Shown here piece by piece: positions 1-5,379 of a stretch of 6,794 nucleotides of DNA. Position 1 is the first letter of the stretch, and every line of letters starts with the position of its first letter. Origin of the DNA: Clostridiales bacterium UBA6388 (lineage in GTDB: Bacteria; Bacillota; Clostridia; Oscillospirales; Oscillospiraceae). A program made the translations under genes and the position numbers. The notes beneath the pieces are model-generated. The model did no database searches and was not told where the DNA came from. It worked only from the letters and a program-made list of their open reading frames with translations. The stretch is taken from assembly GCA_002437575.1 (NCBI GenBank), contig DJQK01000157.1, positions 1 through 6,794 on the forward strand, written 5' to 3'.

Positions 1-49
1 GTGCGTTTACAAGACGCATGGTGCGGGGTGTTTTTTGCGTTTTTGATAA
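1..49 (+). terminator. Possible right part of an intrinsic terminator at the window edge
   Basis: A GC-rich stretch at 20-30 (GGTGCGGGGTG) runs directly into six T residues (31-36) and, after GCG, a second T run (39-44). A small stem TGCGT/ACGCA lies at 2-6 and 14-18. The layout is typical of the 3' arm and U-tract of a rho-independent terminator serving a plus-strand gene to the left. The pairing partner of the G-rich arm would lie outside the window, so the call is inference. In the other direction I see no T-run that would make it a terminator for the sigma operon. Confidence 0.35.
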
Positions 50-73
50 CAGATGATTGCAAACTGAAAGTGA

Positions 74-109
74 TTAGATAAAATTCACTGAAGATTTCTT
101 ATTCTTCAT
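74..109 (-). CDS. Tiny 11-codon ORF after the anti-sigma gene (leader peptide or truncated gene start)
   Basis: An ATG at 109-107 is preceded by a good Shine-Dalgarno sequence, AAGAGGT (122-116 on the minus strand), with six bases between them. The frame reads MKNKKSSVNFI and stops with TAA at 76-74. It begins about 25 bases after the anti-sigma stop codon, so it would be third in the sigma operon. The well-placed ribosome binding site suggests it is, or once was, a real translation start. It may be a very small peptide, a leader peptide, or the beginning of a gene lost by frameshift. The lysine-rich start resembles the beginning of many secreted or membrane proteins, but no hydrophobic segment follows in any joined frame I could read. 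No function can be assigned. Confidence 0.25.
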   Translation of the reverse strand: MKNKKSSVNFI

Positions 110-134
110 ACGATTACCTCTTAGATCCCCGTCT

Positions 135-1115
135 TTATGACAACAAAGTCAGCAGATAGGCTACGAACTGTTCGCGGCATTCGTCCTGTGTTTCTACATA
201 GTGAAGCGTGGAGGGAGGATTATGCATTGCGCTGACATTTTGACCGGGCAAAGACCAGTTTGACGAAAACTGATACAGATATTGCAGCCCATCGCGTTCA
301 TAATATGCATAGTACTGATACGCTTCCTCAGTTTTCTGCCCCCGGAACGACCGGTTTTGATAGAAATAGTGAACAGATACTTCTTGCGCACCGATATAAG
401 AACTGTTTTCAGTTCCAAGCGTATCCTGTAAAATAGGGAGAATATTGGAGAAGCGAGCGTCAATTGCGGAAAGGTCTTTTCCGATTACCACAGTAGCGAT
501 GCTGTTACCTGTACTTGTCGGTCTGAAAGAAATTCCGGCGGCATCAATGCTGCCATTATAGTACGCATCCGCATGGGAAGTATCACCTCTCTCAAAAACT
601 CGCATAATAAGGTTTGCGGCAATCGGTGCCTTTTCCGTGAACTTCAAAAAGTCATCATAATTAGGACAATTTTCAATACTGCCATCGCGCTCAAAAATAG
701 CAATATTGAGCAGATCATTTTCGTCTGCTACCGGATACGAGGTCAAAAGATCAAAAGCAGTTGTGCGTGTAGAGTAATAGGGTTTATTCTCATATTCGTA
801 CAAAGTATTGAATTTCCGATATGCGTCAATATCGGTAATTTCGTTGAACACGATCTCGTCGGCATCCGTCTGTATATTGCCAAGTGATTTTCCAATATAG
901 TCCAACACTTCATGATCATTATAGGGATAATCATTGGAGTTAGGTTCTTGATTACGCATTGAAATTGCTACAGTTCCAAAGACAATCAAGCCAAGGCAAG
1001 CTGCCATTGCACCCCATCTGATCCAAGCGCGTTCCTTTTTGGGCTTGACATCTGCCGCTTCAACATAGGTGGGATCGATCAACTCCATCTTATCTAAAAA
1101 TTCATTCCCTCTCAT
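135..1115 (-). CDS. Putative membrane-anchored anti-sigma factor with a large extracytoplasmic domain
   Basis: This is a 326-residue single-pass membrane protein. Residues 1-32 form a short charged cytoplasmic N-terminus, containing the stretch DKMELIDPTYVEAAD followed by lysines and arginines. Residues about 33-53 are one hydrophobic segment (WGAMAACLGLIVFGTVAIS). The remaining roughly 270 residues are polar, aromatic-rich and predicted outside the cell; I do not recognise their fold. Start: the ATG at 1115-1113 overlaps the sigma stop as ATGA, and GGAGGGG (1130-1124) sits eight bases upstream, so the two genes are probably translationally coupled. A short N-terminus of the 'D-I/L-I-D-x-x-Y/L-I-x-E-A' kind before a basic segment and a 'WGALAACL'-like membrane helix recurs in clostridial proteins encoded just after ECF sigma genes. 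By that context it would bind and hold the sigma factor at the membrane until an external signal. Function is inferred from position and architecture, not from a recognised anti-sigma domain. GC content is clearly below that of the genes right of 2349. Confidence 0.7.
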   Translation of the reverse strand: MRGNEFLDKMELIDPTYVEAADVKPKKERAWIRWGAMAACLGLIVFGTVAISMRNQEPNSNDYPYNDHEVLDYIGKSLGNIQTDADEIVFNEITDIDAYRKFNTLYEYENKPYYSTRTTAFDLLTSYPVADENDLLNIAIFERDGSIENCPNYDDFLKFTEKAPIAANLIMRVFERGDTSHADAYYNGSIDAAGISFRPTSTGNSIATVVIGKDLSAIDARFSNILPILQDTLGTENSSYIGAQEVSVHYFYQNRSFRGQKTEEAYQYYAYYERDGLQYLYQFSSNWSLPGQNVSAMHNPPSTLHYVETQDECREQFVAYLLTLLS

Positions 1116-1693
1116 AACGTGTACCCCTCCTTTTCGAGATACTCCCGAAGCCTATTGCGGCACCGGAAAAGCGTGGTTTTTACTTTGCTTTCTGATAAGG
1201 CAAAGCGTGTGGAGATGTCCGCGATGGAATCCAGATACCAATATCGGCGAATAAAGATATTTCTCTTTTCTGCATCCAGCTTTCCAAGAAATCCGTTGAT
1301 TGCATCACGCAATGCCATATCATCAATGCGGCACAAAACATCATCAGGAGCCGGAATACATTGCTCCATTTCTGCGCTCAGCTCACATATAAATGCGCTG
1401 CGTTTTAGTCGGCTACGGTCGCGGCAGCAATTGAGCGATATGTGACGAACAATCCGTGCAAGGAAAGCATAAAAGTAGCTTCTCGGCTCATGGGGCGGAA
1501 TGGTATTCCACGCTTCCATGTAAGTGTCATTCTCACATTCTTCAGCGGTTTGCCGGTCACGAACAATCCCATAAGCCAGAGAATGTAAACGACTGCCGTA
1601 TTTCTCGGTTGTTCTCCTAATTGCTTCTTCGTTGCGCAGCAGGTACAATTCGATAATTTGGTTGTCGTCCAAGGCTTTCATCTCCTTCCGCAT
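1112..1693 (-). CDS. ECF-type RNA polymerase sigma factor (sigma-70 family)
   Basis: A 193-residue protein, the usual length for an extracytoplasmic-function sigma factor. It redirects RNA polymerase to a small set of promoters. Region 2 spans about residues 25-95: 'YGSRLHSLAYGIVRDRQTAEE' resembles the region 2.1-2.2 helix, and 'ENDTYMEAWNTIP', then 'FYAFLARIVRHISLNCCRD', matches the usual '-W..ip.....f.a.l..i.Rn.ald..R-' pattern. Region 4 spans about residues 126-187 and contains a helix-turn-helix, 'SIADISTRFALSESKVKTTLFRCRNRLREYL', ending in the typical R-x-R-x-x-L-R pattern. There are no regions 1 or 3. The start at 1693 has only a weak ribosome site (GAAGG, about 12 bases upstream). The alternative Met5 (ATG 1681-1679) has GGAAGGAG directly abutting it, which is too close. 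The gene overlaps the next one by four bases, forming a two-gene switch. Target genes cannot be read from this window. Confidence 0.93.
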   Translation of the reverse strand: MRKEMKALDDNQIIELYLLRNEEAIRRTTEKYGSRLHSLAYGIVRDRQTAEECENDTYMEAWNTIPPHEPRSYFYAFLARIVRHISLNCCRDRSRLKRSAFICELSAEMEQCIPAPDDVLCRIDDMALRDAINGFLGKLDAEKRNIFIRRYWYLDSIADISTRFALSESKVKTTLFRCRNRLREYLEKEGYTL

Positions 1694-1758
1694 GGTCTTA
1701 AAAGGCCTTCACCATAATAAGCACCGTTTAGATTTTCGAGGTTACACTTTCCAAGAAA

Positions 1759-1787
1759 ATTATATCAAATAAATCTGAATATTTCGA
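1759..1787 (-). promoter_or_regulatory. Sigma-A-type promoter of the sigma/anti-sigma operon
   Basis: On the minus strand TCGAAA (1787-1782; 4 of 6 matches to TTGACA) is followed by a 17-base AT-rich spacer and a perfect TATAAT (1764-1759). This would start transcription near 1752, giving a leader of about 60 bases before the sigma start codon. It suggests basal transcription by the housekeeping sigma factor. I did not find a convincing second ECF-type promoter for autoregulation. Confidence 0.65.
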
Positions 1788-1864
1788 TCTGCTAAGCGCC
1801 TTATATATATCACATCAACGTGAACAAATCCACCGCTTATGGTAAACATTTGCTGTAGCTATGA

Positions 1865-1903
1865 CCCTGTACTGTGCGTATTGAGCGCGGCGCAGGGATT
1901 TTT
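1865..1903 (+). terminator. Terminator-like hairpin without an obvious gene
   Basis: CCCTG (1865-1869) pairs with CAGGG (1893-1897). Inside it CTGTGC (1872-1877) can pair with GCGCGG (1885-1890) using G-U wobbles that apply only on the plus-strand RNA. ATTTTT follows at 1898-1903. This is the form of a moderate intrinsic terminator for plus-strand transcription, yet no plus-strand gene lies upstream. It may be a relic of a lost gene. Confidence 0.3.
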
Positions 1904-2017
1904 CCGTTTATGGTGATTGTGAGCGCCACATTCGATGCCCTGTACGCAGGATGCACCTTTGCACTTCACAGAATCGGACGATAACCAGCTAAACCGCAAA
2001 AGGTCACGCGAAGCCGC

Positions 2018-2055
2018 GCACCGGCTGCACGATACCGCGAATCGCGGAACGGTGC
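2018..2055. repeat. Nested inverted repeat
   Basis: GCACCG (2018-2023) is complementary to CGGTGC (2050-2055), and inside this lies a perfect CCGCG-AAT-CGCGG hairpin (2035-2047). An 11-base internal loop sits on the left side and two bases on the right. It is not followed by a T run. Function is unknown; it could be part of an RNA, a protein-binding site or a mobile-element end. Confidence 0.45.
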
Positions 2056-2198
2056 AATCCATACGCGCAGACAGTAGATACTTCACGAATCCGGCAAGCA
2101 TTGATTTTTGATGCCTGATTTTAAGCTGTTTCTACCCGAAAACCTCTGTGAAACCGGCTCGTTCGCAAAGTGTTTACAGTCTCATTTGAAAAACCGTC

Positions 2199-2227
2199 TT
2201 GACAATATTCATCGGAATATGATACAT
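2199..2227 (+). promoter_or_regulatory. Orphan promoter with an operator-like palindrome in its spacer
   Basis: A perfect -35 hexamer TTGACA (2199-2204) is followed after 16-17 bases by GATACA/ATACAT (2221-2227), a weak -10. TATGAT at 2218-2223 is a better match, but its spacing of 13 is too short. The spacer contains the perfect inverted repeat ATATTC-ATCG-GAATAT (2205-2220), which fills exactly the space between the hexamers, as in promoters occluded by a dimeric repressor. No gene follows on the plus strand: spoIIE converges from the right. The site is probably a relic or drives a very short transcript ending at the adjacent hairpin. Confidence 0.4.
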
Positions 2228-2236
2228 GGATAAACG

Positions 2237-2282
2237 ATATGCAGTTCCGTAAAAACAAACGCGGAACTGCATATTTTATGCA
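2237..2282 (+). terminator. Strong hairpin with short T-run, downstream of spoIIE
   Basis: ATATGCAGTTCCG (2237-2249) and CGGAACTGCATAT (2262-2274) are perfect 13-bp complements around a 12-base A-rich loop. On the plus strand the stem runs into TTTT (2274-2277). A third copy of the half-site, TATGCA (2277-2282), can pair instead with TGCATA (2268-2273), so two conformations are possible. It lies about 75 bases beyond the spoIIE stop and could slow or end spoIIE transcription too, although on that strand the following sequence has only three Ts in a row. Confidence 0.5.
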
Positions 2283-2348
2283 TATACGCACAAGGTGTTG
2301 GGATTATACAAAATTACAACGCGATGTGATATTTATGCGCCTGCTGCC

Positions 2349-4382
2349 TTAGAGCAGACGGATATGAGCCAGAACCTTCCTTTTTCCGCGGCGCTGCGGC
2401 TCGGTGCGCTTCAACCGCAGCACGGCGGCGGTGCGGTCGTCGGGGGCGGCCTCCTCGCTGCTGGAAACGACGCCTGCGGCCAGCTCCCGCACGGAAAGCT
2501 CTCCGCAGCTTTGCAGATACCGTCCGGCGATCGCCGCGTCCACGCCGTCGCTCGTTAAAATCAGCGCCTCGCCGCGCTCTAAGCACACGCGGATGCACGC
2601 CGGGCCGTAGCTTTTGCCCACGCCGAGCCCCGGCGGGGGAAGGGCAGAGCCCACCTGCTGCACGATGCGGCCAAATTTCAAAAACGATGGGGCCGCGCCC
2701 CATTTATGAAGAAACCCTTCGGCGGTGACAAGGCTCACCTGCAACAGATCGATCGCCGCAAAGCCGCCGCCGTCACGCAGGATATAAAGCCCGTTGATCG
2801 TCTGCATCGCGTCGTGCGCGTCAAGACCCGACTCGATGAGCTCCTTGAGCAGCGTACTGGTGGAGACGGCCTCGCTTCTTGCCTCTTCGCCCGTGCCCAT
2901 GCCGTCGCACAGAAGAAGATAGTACCACTCGCCCACGCGAAAGCTTGCCCCATAGTCGCCGGAAATGCTCGCCCCGCGAAGACCGGTCGCCCGAAAGCCG
3001 AGCTCGGGAAAATACCGGTCCGGCTCCGCCTGCGCTGCGTCGGGCTCGGCAAGACTCTGCAAAAGCCGCGACAGCATCCGGTACTGGTCGCACAGGATCT
3101 GCCGGCTCTCGGCCAGCCGCGACTGGTACTGCACCCGGGCCAGCTGTGTGGCCAGCGCGTCGTTGACCGCCCGCAGGAAGCTGTCCGTGTGGCAGCAGCG
3201 CGCCAGAAATAAGGGCGGCAGATCGTCGCGCTTTGCCTCTCCCCGGCGCAAAATCCCGCGCGAGGCCCGGCTGAGCAGACGGAACGTCTCCTGCGCGTTC
3301 TGCTCCCAGCAGACGCCCCATTTGGCGCACGTGCGGCAGATCTCCTCGGCGGCTTTGTCAAAAACGGCGGCGCTCTGGGGCTCCAGGCCGCTGGTGCAGC
3401 CGCGCTGTAAATCGGACGCCAGCGACCACAGCGCGCCCGACGCCGCATTCAGGGCAGACTGGCGCTTTTCATCCGGCCGGTCAAACGTGCCGGAGAGCAC
3501 CGGCTGCGCAGGTCTCCACAGGGCAAGCCCCAGGATCGTCCCCAGAAACGCGCCCGGCGGGAACATCGTTTCTCCCGCGCCAAATAAAAACGAGCCCGCC
3601 GCGCACGTGAGGAAAAACAACGCCGCCCGGACGGCCGCGAACCGCGGCTTTGTAAAATGGCACACGATCGCAGCCAGACACAAAAGCGCGCCCACGCTGT
3701 ATTCCGGCCGGAAGCTCACCTCCAGCACGATCGAGCAGCCGCTGGCGGCAAGCAGATAGTAGGGCGTGTCGCTGCACAAGTAAGCCGCGCAGGCCGAAAG
3801 GGGAATGCTCAGGGGAAGCCCCGGCAGAAGCGTGATGCGGCTTGCGCTGGCCAGAAGTCCGAGCGAGAGAAGAAACAGGCTCTTCCCCTCTTTTTCCTGT
3901 AGCCCGGAAAACAGATACCCCGACACGATCACAAGCGCGATCTTTCCGAGATAACCGGCCGCGGCAGAAAGACGCACCGGGCCGCTCAAAAGAAAGATGA
4001 GCGCCGTCATCGCGTAAATGCCGCCGGAGAGCAGCGGCAGAAACCACCTGCGCGAGCGGGGAACGACGTCGCTGAACAGGCAGCTGGCCGCTAAGATCAA
4101 AAATCCCGCTGCCACGGGCTCTGCCGCCGCGTTCACGCCCCAGAATAGAAAATAGCCCAGCGCTGCGCCGGCATATGCGCAGACGGAGGCCAGAGAAAAC
4201 GGCAGCGCCGCCGGAACTGCGATGGCCAGCGGGAGAATTTTTCCGTCCAGTCCCGCCGCCGCCAGCAAAAATCCCGCGCCGAACGCGCCGAGGGCAAATA
4301 CCGTCAGCCGGACCCACGGCTTCGAGAGCAGCGCCAGGGCCCGGCCGGAGGCGTTCGGTTTTCCATCCGCGCGTTTTTTCAT
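2349..4382 (-). CDS. spoIIE: Stage II sporulation protein E (membrane PP2C phosphatase)
   Basis: A 677-residue serine phosphatase that in the family dephosphorylates the anti-anti-sigma factor SpoIIAA, releasing sigma-F in the forespore, and also acts at the polar septum. Residues about 22-270 contain around ten hydrophobic segments, the SpoIIE membrane domain. Residues about 300-460 are the cytoplasmic linker, with the cysteine motif 'EEICRTCAKWGVCW' (346-359) common in clostridial homologues. Residues about 465-658 form the PP2C domain: ISGDYG (473-478), LLCDGMGTGEEA (490-501) with the metal-binding Asp493, LILTSDGVDAA (607-617) and APDDRTAAVL (646-655). Bacillus SpoIIE is longer (about 827 residues), so this is a compact form. 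Start: the frame is open to 4700, but those 106 extra residues lack protein character and run opposite the CYTH gene. The ATG at 4382 has GGAG nine bases upstream; the ATG at 4391 has GGAG touching it. It is divergent from the CYTH gene. Confidence 0.95.
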   Translation of the reverse strand: MKKRADGKPNASGRALALLSKPWVRLTVFALGAFGAGFLLAAAGLDGKILPLAIAVPAALPFSLASVCAYAGAALGYFLFWGVNAAAEPVAAGFLILAASCLFSDVVPRSRRWFLPLLSGGIYAMTALIFLLSGPVRLSAAAGYLGKIALVIVSGYLFSGLQEKEGKSLFLLSLGLLASASRITLLPGLPLSIPLSACAAYLCSDTPYYLLAASGCSIVLEVSFRPEYSVGALLCLAAIVCHFTKPRFAAVRAALFFLTCAAGSFLFGAGETMFPPGAFLGTILGLALWRPAQPVLSGTFDRPDEKRQSALNAASGALWSLASDLQRGCTSGLEPQSAAVFDKAAEEICRTCAKWGVCWEQNAQETFRLLSRASRGILRRGEAKRDDLPPLFLARCCHTDSFLRAVNDALATQLARVQYQSRLAESRQILCDQYRMLSRLLQSLAEPDAAQAEPDRYFPELGFRATGLRGASISGDYGASFRVGEWYYLLLCDGMGTGEEARSEAVSTSTLLKELIESGLDAHDAMQTINGLYILRDGGGFAAIDLLQVSLVTAEGFLHKWGAAPSFLKFGRIVQQVGSALPPPGLGVGKSYGPACIRVCLERGEALILTSDGVDAAIAGRYLQSCGELSVRELAAGVVSSSEEAAPDDRTAAVLRLKRTEPQRRGKRKVLAHIRLL

Positions 4383-4423
4383 TCGTTCCATCTCCGCTTC
4401 TGTTCGCTTCTTTGATATCGGAA

Positions 4424-4457
4424 AGTTTACCAGAAGCGGCGCGAAAAGCCTGTCGGG
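4424..4457 (-). promoter_or_regulatory. Candidate Spo0A-dependent spoIIE promoter with long spacer
   Basis: On the minus strand CCGACA (4456-4451; 4 of 6 matches to the -35) is separated by 21 bases from TAAACT (4429-4424; 4 of 6 matches to the -10). The -35 overlaps CCCGACA (4457-4451), matching 5 of 7 positions of the Spo0A box TTCGACA. Bacillus subtilis spoIIE and spoIIG have sigma-A promoters with 21-22-base spacing and 0A boxes at the -35, so the arrangement fits. Both hexamers are weak, so chance cannot be excluded. Confidence 0.35.
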
Positions 4458-4503
4458 AAATACGCCGGGAAATGACGGCTGCGTCAGCTGCCGCTTAATT
4501 TGC

Positions 4504-4532
4504 TTGCATCTGCGCGGAAAACATCGTACAAT
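4504..4532 (+). promoter_or_regulatory. Promoter of the CYTH gene
   Basis: TTGCAT (4504-4509; 3 of 6 -35 matches) lies 17 bases before TACAAT (4527-4532; 5 of 6 -10 matches). Transcription would start near 4539, about 45 bases before the start codon at 4585. It is divergent from the spoIIE promoter region and separated from its putative -35 by about 50 bases. Confidence 0.45.
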
Positions 4533-4584
4533 AGCCCCACGACCGGCGATGAGACCGAACCGCGCCGGAAAAACGGAGGGGCAT

Positions 4585-5190
4585 ATGGCGACCGAGTTTG
4601 AGATCAAGCTGCGCGCCCAAAACGCACAGCAGCTGAAAACGGTTCTGCAGGACCGCGAAATCACCGCCCTTGCGCAGGGAAGACTGCGCGAGGTGCACAT
4701 GAAAACCTGCTATTTTGACACCGCAGATGGCGCATTATCGGCGCGGAAGTGGATGCTCCGCGTGCGGCAGGAAAACGAAAAAAGCGTCGTGACGATGAAA
4801 ACGCCGGGCAAAGATCATGCCCGCGGCGAATGGGAATGCGAAGGAAAAACGCCCGAAGCGGCCATCGAGACGCTGATTTTGAAGGGAGCCCCGCAGGCGC
4901 TGCGCGAGCTCGTTTCGCCGGGGCTTCGGATGGTCTGCGGCGCGTCGTTTGTCCGGCTGACGCAGACGCTTCTGCTTCCCGACGGAACGACGTGCGAGGT
5001 CTGCGCGGACGGCGGTGAGCTTCTCGGAGGCCATAGAAAAGAGCCGTTTTTCGAGCTCGAGCTCGAGCTCACGCGCGGAAAACCCGAGACGCTTGTGGCC
5101 TATGCACAGAAAATTTCCAGAAAATTTGGCCTTCAGGAAGAGGAAAAAAGCAAATTTGTCCGCGCCAGACGGTTGGCGGATGGAAAATAA
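4585..5190 (+). CDS. CYTH-domain protein (triphosphate tunnel metalloenzyme family)
   Basis: A 201-residue cytoplasmic protein filling one CYTH domain. The family folds into a beta-barrel tunnel that binds triphosphates with divalent metal; members include inorganic triphosphatase, thiamine triphosphatase and class IV adenylate cyclase. Visible signature: EFEIK (residues 4-8), the ExExK motif; YFDT (43-46); LRVR (58-61); VTMK (69-72); RGEWECE (80-86); CEVCAD (137-142); ELELEL (157-162), giving alternating acidic tunnel residues; and EEEKSKFVRAR (185-195) near the end. The start is set by GGAGG (4575-4579) five bases upstream; the frame is open back to 4222, but no earlier start has support. 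The alternating ELELEL is encoded by three exact copies of GAGCTC (5053-5070). The substrate cannot be told from sequence; an inorganic or nucleoside triphosphatase role is more likely than adenylate cyclase in this phylum. The pncB promoter overlaps its 3' end. Confidence 0.88.
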   Translation: MATEFEIKLRAQNAQQLKTVLQDREITALAQGRLREVHMKTCYFDTADGALSARKWMLRVRQENEKSVVTMKTPGKDHARGEWECEGKTPEAAIETLILKGAPQALRELVSPGLRMVCGASFVRLTQTLLLPDGTTCEVCADGGELLGGHRKEPFFELELELTRGKPETLVAYAQKISRKFGLQEEEKSKFVRARRLADGK

Positions 5191-5213
5191 TATGGTATAG
5201 TAACTATAATACC
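5173..5213 (+). promoter_or_regulatory. Promoter and overlapping palindrome upstream of pncB
   Basis: TTGGCG (5173-5178), a 17-base spacer ending in TGG, and TATAGT (5196-5201) form a promoter with an extended -10 (TGN). A perfect TATAAT (5205-5210) nine bases on could be a second -10, but it has no -35. The two elements form a palindrome: TATAGT-A-ACTATA (5196-5208) flanked by GGTAT (5194-5198) and ATACC (5209-5213). This is a good position for a repressor operator. The -35 lies inside the CYTH coding sequence. The leader to the pncB start would be about 220 nt. Confidence 0.55.
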
Positions 5214-5220
5214 TTACGTT

Positions 5221-5271
5221 TTCCACAAAAACCTCGTAGAGTTTCGCCCCACAGGGCGAAATAAAGTGGAA
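5221..5271 (+). repeat. pncB leader hairpin A (nested inverted repeat)
   Basis: The outer arms TTCCAC (5221-5226) and GTGGAA (5266-5271) enclose a perfect 8-bp hairpin, TTTCGCCC-CACA-GGGCGAAA (5242-5261). No T run follows, so it is not a standard terminator on either strand. Confidence 0.7.
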
Positions 5272-5273
5272 TT

Positions 5274-5308
5274 TATGTTATCCGGCGGCTTTGCCGACCG
5301 GAAACATA
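5274..5308 (+). repeat. pncB leader hairpin B
   Basis: TATGTT (5274-5279), TCCGG (5281-5285) and CGGC (5286-5289) pair with GCCG (5293-5296), CCGGA (5298-5302) and AACATA (5303-5308). This gives 15 base pairs closing on a TTT loop, with one bulged A on each side (5280 and 5297). No T run follows. Confidence 0.7.
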
Positions 5309-5313
5309 CATCT

Positions 5314-5372
5314 CACCTCGCAAGTGTGAGCTTTTCACACGGAGTGCGAAAAGCTTGCGCGCAGTCGAGGTG
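5314..5372 (+). repeat. pncB leader element C (stem with two alternative inner hairpins)
   Basis: CACCTCG (5314-5320) pairs with CGAGGTG (5366-5372). Inside it, GTGTGA (5324-5329) can pair with TCACAC (5335-5340). Alternatively CTTTTC (5331-5336) pairs with GAAAAG (5348-5353), stacked on GCAAG/CTTGC (5320-5324 with 5354-5358, which takes one base from the outer stem). The two inner folds share bases and exclude each other. Confidence 0.65.
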
Positions 5373-5379
5373 CAGCTTG

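Larger units (their letters stand above)
1837..2086 (-). pseudogene. Possible decayed coding remnant, unidentified
   Basis: One minus-strand frame reads like protein but has internal stops. Downstream of a TGA (1968-1966) there are 42 codons with stretches such as VALTITINGKIPAPRS, ending in TAA at 1839-1837. Upstream of that stop the same frame continues with VTFCGLAGYRPIL and similar sequence back to another TGA near 2086. There is no start codon with a ribosome site. I do not recognise a family. It could equally be non-coding sequence that happens to be open for 40 codons, so this is a low-confidence note rather than a firm call. Confidence 0.15.
1694..2348. other. 655-base gap without a supported gene between the sigma operon and spoIIE
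   Basis: The gap holds the sigma-operon promoter (1787-1759), a plus-strand terminator-like hairpin (1865-1903), a nested inverted repeat (2018-2055), an isolated promoter/operator-like site (2199-2227) and a strong hairpin (2237-2274). An 80-codon minus-strand frame at 2101-1859 has no ribosome binding site and an odd cysteine- and arginine-rich composition, so I do not call it. Composition changes across the gap, from lower GC on the left to high GC in spoIIE on the right. The whole looks like a junction or a decayed accessory segment, which is an inference. Confidence 0.5.

Noticed and set aside
1715..1750. ECF-type autoregulatory promoter (GTAAC followed by CGGT on the minus strand)
   Set aside because: The spacing between the two elements is about 13 bases, too short for ECF promoters, and the -10 match is poor.
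1859..2101. 80-codon minus-strand ORF
   Set aside because: There is no Shine-Dalgarno sequence before the ATG, the composition is not protein-like, and nothing is recognised. A different frame in the same stretch looks more protein-like but is interrupted.
2706..3759. Several long plus- and minus-strand frames inside spoIIE
   Set aside because: Long alternative frames are expected in GC-rich DNA. None has motifs or a ribosome site, and all lie over the PP2C and membrane coding sequence.
4222..4584. N-terminal extension of the CYTH protein
   Set aside because: The extension overlaps spoIIE on the other strand and is low-complexity. The ATG at 4585 has GGAGG five bases upstream, and the ExExK motif falls right at the start, as usual in the family.
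4383..4700. N-terminal extension of spoIIE by 106 residues to an ATG at 4700
   Set aside because: The extra sequence is cysteine/arginine-rich with no family character, runs antisense into the start of the CYTH gene and its promoter, and has no ribosome site. The ATG at 4382 has GGAG at nine bases.
5053..5070. GAGCTC triplicate as a regulatory or recombination repeat
   Set aside because: It lies in frame in the CYTH gene and encodes the conserved alternating Glu-Leu strand, so protein function explains it.
5242..5261. Hairpin A as the intrinsic terminator of the CYTH gene
   Set aside because: The stem is strong, but the following bases (TAAAGTGGAA) contain no T-run, and the opposite strand has none either.
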